A stretch of 64,000 nt of DNA. Origin: Adineta steineri. Lineage: Eukaryota; Rotifera; Eurotatoria; Adinetida; Adinetidae. The stretch covers positions 1 to 64,000 of the forward strand of contig CAJNOI010000278.1 in NCBI GenBank assembly GCA_905250115.1. The letters run 5' to 3'. The notes below the pieces were generated by a model, which saw only the letters and a list, made by a program, of their open reading frames with translations, made no database searches and had not been told where the DNA came from. Numbering within the stretch: the first letter of the stretch is position 1; every line of letters begins with the position of its first letter. The position numbers and the translations under genes were made by a program. Positions 57,395 to 64,000 of the stretch are shown piece by piece.

Positions 57395-59508
57395 TTTTAT
57401 AATTAATTATGATTAGTCTTTATTCTTATATCAAATTTCCACAAACTATTTCAGCGTTGTTGATTAATTATAGTTTTTGTTGCACTAATGAATATGAAAC
57501 AAACAAATATTTATTTATTGTAAAAAATAAATAAAGTATTAAGCGCCGTCCGGTGTCAACAAAAAATACCGATTCTGAAATTCATCCATATTTAGGTAGC
57601 CTATAATTTATCGAATTTGCGATGGTTTTTGAGGGTTCTACAGTGGGTTTTCTCAAAAACTTACATGAAATTTTTTTGTTTCGAAAATTTCAGTTATCAA
57701 AGCTATTTGAATTTTTCTCTATACTAAGTTTTTAAGAAAAAAATTTCAATAATCAAAGTGAAAACTTATCTTGTGTTTTTCTCGAAACGGTTTTTTTTAC
57801 ATTTCAGCTGTTACTGTGACAAAGATGTCTCCACCATTTTAAATGCTAGAGAAGGTTTTAAAATGAAGCTAAAGCTCAGCACTACAACCTAACAGAGCCG
57901 GATTTGTTGTTTTTGATTTAGTTCTTTATGAAAAAATCCAGTTCTCTAAAAAGTTAACTTCGATTTTTTTCAAAAAACCGGCTCTGTTAGGTTGTAGTGG
58001 CAAGTGTTTTGTACATTTTGACACCGTTCCGAGGTCCATATCATTAAAATTGCGAAAAAAATCTTTGACACAGGGACACCTACTTTTTAGCTCTTAATTT
58101 TAGCATAACTCTCGCAAAGCTCAATATTATGAGCTCAGTTATTTACTGAAAACTACCCAAGGCCAGATACATATTCAGTAAGGTTGAGTGCTCTGTAAAA
58201 AAGACAGATTTTTGACCCAGGGGGGCCCTTAAGGCAAATTTTTCGAAATCAATTATAATAATGTATAATATTCAATAACAGATATTAATATGAGTGAATA
58301 TGTTCTATTTATTCATCATATATACTTATCGAAATCAATACAAATAGTTTCCATTTTTTCTTTCCATAACAGCTTTTTCAAATAGTTATGTTGAATTATC
58401 TTTACAATGCAACTAGTACAAATATTATTTTAATATTTATCATAGTGATATATTTTTATTGCAAGTTCAAATCTATTATTTTAGTTCTTATATTACAACT
58501 GTCTATAATCGAGTTGTTTTTATATTATCTTTAATATAAACAAACTGCTATATCTGCATTTAAAAAATAAAATAAAAGAATGATTGAATACACATTTATA
58601 GATATTCAGAAGAGATTAATATTATAATAACATATGTTTACGATGATAGTATTCTATAATACTTCATTTTATGTAAAAAAATTAACATCAATATATTTTT
58701 GCAATAGAATAAGAACAGAAAACAAAAAATGTATATATTAGAAGAGTCTATGATCTTTTTCATTTCAAACTCAATATTGAAAGAGAAAAACATGCGGATC
58801 TAGAAATAAGATCCAAGTCTAGAAGAGGTTAGCCAATCTTTTACTTATCTCATCATATAAATAGAGAGATATGTAGACCCTTAAGACCTGCATTCTTAAA
58901 AAAGGATAAAATACAGAGTATATATAATGATATGAACGGCAGCAACTATTTAAGACTCGCTAGATTTACCTTTCGAACGCTCATTTTTTCAAAAAATTAA
59001 AATTAAATAAACCATTGTATGTCTTACGGTTGATGTTCTATCCTTGGTGAATGACCTTATAACGTATCAATTTGTGTATATATACATTGAAGACGAAGTG
59101 GTGGTGTAAATGTTTATTTGAATATAACGAAAATTATACACAATAGTACTAAACTACGCTCCAACTCTGTCTACGTTTTTTTTTCATCTTTTTATATATA
59201 CATTCACTGTCCTTCGCCATAAAAAGAGATGGATGTGGGTAGCATGAACTAATAGAGACAAAAAGGATAGCAAAAGACGTCTGAAAAAGGGGGAAAGAGA
59301 CATTTTGCACCAACTTTTCATTAAGATCTTTCGACATAAGTGAAAAAAGACAGGGTACTTGAAATGATAAAATCAATAAAAAATTAAAAAAATAGGGTGT
59401 TCGTAGTGAAAGTTATTTCGAAAAAAAACAATTTCCGAACACCCGGTCATATGTCCGGCAGTTCGAAATGTCTTTGTCTGGAAAAAGGTTATTAAAGACA
59501 GAATAAAT
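57395..59508. other. Intergenic, palindrome-bearing repeat region, no gene
   Basis: The part at 57540-58250 is less AT-rich than its flanks and holds a 22-bp perfect inverted repeat plus a weaker GGTGTCAA/TTGACACCG pair (57552 and 58018). This suggests a larger decayed transposable element. 58260-59500 is plain AT-rich DNA. Confidence 0.45.
57880..57999. repeat. 120-bp hairpin with 22-bp perfect arms
   Basis: CACTACAACCTAACAGAGCC plus GG at 57880-57901 is exactly inverted at 57978-57999, around a 76-bp AT-rich loop. No coding potential. A stem this long and perfect implies either recent origin or selection. Confidence 0.8.
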
Positions 59509-59628
59509 GAAGGATAAATAAACGAAATATACAGAGGATAGACAAATGAAATATATGAAGGATTGACAAAAAAAATATACGAAGGTTAGATAAACGTAAT
59601 ATACCAATGATCGATATACGAGATATAT
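59509..59628. repeat. Five-copy 24-bp tandem repeat
   Basis: Five head-to-tail copies of a 24-bp unit, consensus GAAGGATAGACAAACGAAATATAC, exactly in register (59509, 59533, 59557, 59581, 59605). Copies differ at several positions and the last is most diverged. Because 24 is a multiple of three, the minus strand stays open as YFVYLS-like repeats, but there is no other sign of coding. Confidence 0.85.
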
Positions 59629-62314
59629 GAATTAGAGCATTATGTGAGGTATATATATGGATGGCACTTTACTTTTTCAAAGTAAAATAAAGATAAAGTG
59701 CCACCCCTAGGTATACAAGTGTTTTACGTTGCATTTATCGTATTTAATAGATATGAGTAAAAAAAGAAAAAAGCATAGTCTATTTTATGAAACAAAGATC
59801 AATATCAATATTGTTACAGACCTTTGATCCTGTATCAGTCGAACAGTATAGACATACTTAGTTGACTCAAAATAAATTTGAATGATTGAAAATAGTCGAG
59901 AATAAATACAGTGACAAAGACTGTCTCTGTTTGAATAAGAATGATAATAAAAATCCTTATTGGGGTAATATCTTTTATAATTGCTACAATTCCACCTATC
60001 ACAACTGGTATTCTTCTTAGAAGCATACGATCTATGTAAATACGAAACGCAAAATCAATGGGTTGAAACGTGGTGATAAAAAATTGTGTCATCTCTTACA
60101 CGTATCTGAAAACTATTGAACGTGTTCATTTCAGATCTAACTTTATACCAAGATTTTTACTCGAGAAAAGTTAACCAAGAGATTGAAATTGTCAATTTAT
60201 ATATATTTTATTTATCTACATTTTGTTAGACGATTCAATAAAGAATGTCAAGATAATATCGAAATAAACAAAAATTTTATTAAACATAATCTATATAATC
60301 CATATTTCTCTAATCTTTCTATAAATAATAATCACACAATAGTTTTCAGATATTCAATGTTTTTTTTAAGAAATTAATAAATATATCATTGTTTAAATTA
60401 TGTAATTGACGAGTTTTATCATACTTCTATCAAATAAATTGTTCTAAAAAATAATTTATCATTTTATAACTACAGTTAAAAAGTTTTCTTAATATTATTC
60501 GCATTTAGCGGGCAATAAAAAAAAGAATATTATTATAATAAAAACAAATTCATAAAATTATTTTTGAAAAAATAACCTAAAAAGCTTGTTATATGTTAGA
60601 TATTTTATATTAAGTAACTAAGAATGCATTTTCTTTCAAAAAACATGCCTGAACACAAGTTCAATTACGAACTCATTCACATGCGTTTCCGATCAATAAC
60701 TATTTACATAAGGAGTGTAGGACAAGTATTGCCTTTTATATGAATGGAGAATAGAACACGAAACATTTCATTAGAAATCTATATATAATGAAAATAATGA
60801 ATCACATTTTTGTCTCTTTGAATAACTCAAAACAAAATTATTTACTAAAACTCACTTCTAAATGACAACTATTCTACAATATCTTGATTGCGAAAGATGC
60901 ATGTCTCATATTTTGGATGTGTAAAATAAATATTTGTGACATTTGGTAGAAGAGAGTAAGGAAATATTAAACTAAAGAAGAAAAAAATGATTATGATGAA
61001 ACTAGTCAGAATAATCATTACCAATCATATGTAATCATTGATAATTAAATTTCTGTTTATGTCAATCTTATAAAAAGTAGGCATTTTGTATAAATGAACA
61101 AATTTTTATCGTTTTTTTTCCTTTCTTTAAAATATATGAAATAAATAAATTTATGCCAAAAACTGATCCTCCAGACATAATACAAACGTCTTGTTGCATA
61201 AAATTATTCGTAAATCAAGGCCAACAAAGAAAAAGCTACCCAAATATTCTTATCAATTCAGAAAGCAAATCCACTTATACTCACCTGAAGAACTTGAATC
61301 ATATTCTATGATTTAACTTTATATCTTATAAATATTAAATAGAATGTTTGCTGATAATTCATTGATCATCGACTCATTTAATCAATAATATCATATTTTA
61401 TTTAACTTATTCGAATCATCTACTCTCACTTTTTCCCTTCAATATCTCAACTTATTCAAATCGAATATATAAGATATATAAGTTTGATTTTCTTTTATAT
61501 ATTCATAACTAAACTATAGATTCGTAATGAAATCATCAATAATAGACTTCCGTTTTGAATGTTGTGTGAAAAAGGATTGAATGTAGATGTGCGTAATTAT
61601 GTGTTCGTGAGAATATAGTGTAATGTGTGCGCCATTCTTAGTCATATACCCTATACACTTATACATTCATATCAATAGTTATGTTTATATCGATCTATAG
61701 TCACTTAATTCATGTAACGAATTGATCAAGAAACCTAAAAAGAATGGTAATAATACTATCAAATAATTAACTGTCTATGGAAGTTAACTTGGTTGTTTGT
61801 ATAATTACTATTATTTTAAATCATGTCTGTATGTTTATGTATATGAAAGTAGAAATAATAGATCAAATTTACGAATTTTACTATGTACTTTTTCATATTC
61901 ACCGAAGTTTAGGTAATTTAGCAATCATAAGCATTTCTTGCACTTTTTGTAGGCATTGCAGAAAATATAAATATTTCAAAAAACTTATATTCTATAAAGA
62001 CTATATTCCAAAGGAATAAAATTCTATACACAACTATTGATCTTCTTCTTGCATAGATATTGACAGATGTTTCCATTTCTGGTTGTTCAATGGAAGAAGA
62101 TATTATATTTTTTACAAATACTTTTGATTCCAAAAAAAAAAGAAATATGTCGCTTTGTAGAGAAAACTTTCTTCTGCAAACTAAAACATCCATTTTGAAC
62201 TCGAGAAATCTGTAAGAATTATAAATTCAATTGTTTATATAAAGTTAATCAATTTTTTGAGTTTTATCATCCATGTATTTATTCGTAAATATGAGGTAGT
62301 CATTGAAGTTGAGA
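59629..62314. other. Intergenic, no supported gene
   Basis: A short hairpin (GGCACTTTA at 59663-59671, TAAAGTGCC at 59694-59702) lies just after the tandem repeat. A hydrophobic minus-strand frame at 59835-60092 and frames at 61777-62193 have no domain, partner exon or signal. Confidence 0.45.
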
Positions 62315-63115
62315 TTATATGATACATTCGAATTCCAGTCCGCAATTGATGTGCGATAGTGATTCGACGATGATACGCTCACCTTCTTTGTGAAAATCTA
62401 CCCCACCTTGAGTAAGGGCCTCACTCACTTTTTCAAGTGAATCAGTACCGAACACCAGTTTGAACATACCCAAAGGTTTGTCGGTCTTATGAACAAGTGT
62501 GATTTCAAAATTTGATAAGTGAATAATACAAGTATTTGCTTCAGTGTTCTCGAGCTTGACGACGTCCATCGCACGAAGATATAACTCGGATGCCGCCTTT
62601 GGATCGTTCACATTGATACTAAGTCGAGTCATCCTAATACAGCCATTTGTATGCGCTTGCCACTCGGGACGCCAGACCAATTCCGGTGTAATATGCTGAC
62701 AGTAGAAGACATCGCTACCGGGGATAGAATTGGGTTTTAAGGTAGTCACTCGAAATTTAACATCCGCCATTTTGCCATTTCCCAAATCTAAAGGTCGCGA
62801 TAGATCGAGGATTGGTTGTGGTGTCAATCCACGTGCTATGAGTGCATCGCGCATCTGATCAGAATTATCGACTTTAAGCGCCATACCTGCCAAACCTGCG
62901 GGTCCCTGGACAAACTGTGGGAGTTGTTCTAATGACTTGCCTGCTGGATATCCTATCAGTTCCAGATAGTCAGTCTTGAAAACGATGATATTATTAATAG
63001 AACCTATAGAATGATAACCGCGTGGTGTAATAATGAAGCCCATACGTTCGAAAAAAGCTACTGCTTCATCAATACGGTCTTGAGTATTAATAACAATATG
63101 GTCGATGCGGTTCAT
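62315..63115 (-). CDS. VOC superfamily / glyoxalase-like domain protein, bacterial type
   Basis: An intronless 266-residue frame with two VOC (beta-alpha-beta-beta-beta) modules. Module one begins MNRIDHIVINTQDRIDEAVA with metal-ligand candidate H6 and a second ligand E52 in YLELIGYP. A third candidate is H141 in DVFYCQHITPELVW, the start of the linker to module two (MTRLSINVNDPKAASELYLR). The layout matches the bacterial 'glyoxalase-like' (PF13468-type) family, whose substrates are mostly unknown, so no reaction is assigned. The gene is visibly richer in G and C than its surroundings (for example GGTCGCGATAGATCG and GCGGGTCCCTGG on the plus strand) and uses GC-ending codons that the neighbours avoid. 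Together with the lack of introns this points to a comparatively recent bacterial acquisition. Confidence 0.88.
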   Translation of the reverse strand: MNRIDHIVINTQDRIDEAVAFFERMGFIITPRGYHSIGSINNIIVFKTDYLELIGYPAGKSLEQLPQFVQGPAGLAGMALKVDNSDQMRDALIARGLTPQPILDLSRPLDLGNGKMADVKFRVTTLKPNSIPGSDVFYCQHITPELVWRPEWQAHTNGCIRMTRLSINVNDPKAASELYLRAMDVVKLENTEANTCIIHLSNFEITLVHKTDKPLGMFKLVFGTDSLEKVSEALTQGGVDFHKEGERIIVESLSHINCGLEFECII

Positions 63116-64000
63116 AGTAGAATATAATCAAAGTCTTCTGAAATTATGATTTTTGTTGAAATCTTAAAATAAACATTATATCCAGTATATCGAGTTCATT
63201 TTCGTTAATACAGCGTATGCTTGATATAACTATACGTATAATTTTATTTAAAAATACTATGATATGCTAATCAAGTCTATTCAAGGCGACTGATATTATT
63301 TGCGAGATTAAGTTAAGAGGCTATAACCGGAGGAAACTGTTGATACAAAGACCTATGAAATAAAGAAAGTTGGTATTTGTCTGTCACAAATTGTTAGTAC
63401 TCAATGTTGTTCATTTCCACATAACACTCTAATAACTCATTATTATGGGTTTCTTTTGTTACATGCCGAGAATGTTAACTACACAACATATCTATTCTTG
63501 ATTAAAAAAATACTCACACGCTGACTATGAAAAAGAAAGAAAAGGTATGTCTACATATATGCACGTATCGATAAGAGATAAGTGGAGAGAAGAAGCAAAG
63601 AATAAATATCGCAACTGTCACATAACACGCCTTCGATGAATGAGACGAAGAAACAAGAAGAGGTGAAACGAATAGAAAGAAAAAAAAATGAAAGTACACG
63701 ATGAAGAAAACGAATTCAAAAGAGAGTGATAGAAGAAGCAAGCGATCGAATAAATGCATGTTCGACGTAGAAAGAAAAAAGTTACAATATCTTGCGGATG
63801 TAGATGTGATTACGATTATTAATACACTTGAATTACTAAGAATGAAACATTTTAGTCTCTAGTTTCACATTTACACCAATTCATTTCCAAGATGTAACGA
63901 GCTTTTTCTATCAAACGATTTGTATTTCAAGCAAAAAAAAAGATGTTCAGAAGTTAAGAGACTATATTACACATATAAAGTCATAAATACTACAATCTTG
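63116..64000. other. Window end, no gene seen
   Basis: Upstream flank of the VOC gene and a purine-rich stretch (63590-63780). The 81-codon minus-strand frame there is a by-product of the GA-rich composition. Confidence 0.45.

Noticed and set aside
59835-60092. 85-codon hydrophobic minus-strand frame
   Set aside because: Looks like a membrane protein piece but has no homology I recognise and no neighbouring exons.
63514-63759. 81-codon minus-strand hydrophobic frame
   Set aside because: Arises from a purine-rich stretch on the plus strand (Phe/Leu/Ser-rich by composition).
1-64000. CRISPR arrays, operons of bacterial type, rRNA genes
   Set aside because: None seen; direct repeats present are tandem minisatellite or transposon-related, and gene structure is eukaryotic.

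Overview
The window looks like a piece of a bdelloid rotifer genome (Adineta or Rotaria type). The DNA is strongly AT-rich, and most genes have short GT-AG introns of about 50-80 bp. Many families are ones known to be expanded in bdelloids: FG-GAP and NHL repeat proteins, B-box-like proteins, caspase-like proteins and jacalin-like lectins. Ordinary metazoan genes (a P2X receptor, a GM2-activator-like protein, deoxyhypusine synthase) sit beside genes of bacterial or fungal type (old yellow enzyme, CmcJ-like oxygenase, microbial terpene synthase, VOC/glyoxalase-like protein). Short TGTGGG tracts match the telomere unit reported for Adineta. The species call is inference; the gene content is read from the sequence.

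Layout. 0-6 kb: a small secreted protein (+), then on the minus strand a death-effector-domain membrane protein followed 13 bp later by a jacalin-like protein, then a four-TM protein. 6-12 kb: an NHL remnant and a very large type II membrane protein with 28 FG-GAP/VCBS repeats. 14-23 kb: an old yellow enzyme, a two-TM protein, a decayed mariner element, a GM2-activator-like ML protein and a decaying leucine-rich-repeat fragment. 24-27 kb: an intronless CmcJ-like gene, a 100-N assembly gap, and the 3' end of an unidentified gene. 29-40 kb: a B-box-like/coiled-coil/NHL gene, a 13-exon P2X receptor and a caspase-like/NHL gene. 41-47 kb: tRNA-Thr(AGT), a serine-hydrolase (beta-lactamase fold) gene and a class I terpene synthase. 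49-57 kb: a non-autonomous hAT element with perfect 8-bp target duplications, a GIMAP/AIG1-like GTPase, deoxyhypusine synthase, a GNAT acetyltransferase and a CAP59/CMT1-like glycosyltransferase. 57-64 kb: mostly empty, with palindromes, a 24-bp tandem repeat and a VOC-fold gene of bacterial type.

Possible functional links. Several genes look like sensing or defence modules: DED adaptor, jacalin lectin, caspase-like protease with an NHL propeller, B-box-like protein with nearly the same propeller, GIMAP-like GTPase, P2X channel and a decayed NLR-type LRR. The most striking observation is that closely related six-blade NHL propellers are attached to two different N-terminal modules about 6 kb apart, with a third NHL remnant about 23 kb upstream. 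This suggests one recognition propeller shuffled between effectors. Exon junctions were worked out by hand from GT-AG sites and reading phase; they are internally consistent but not confirmed by transcripts.
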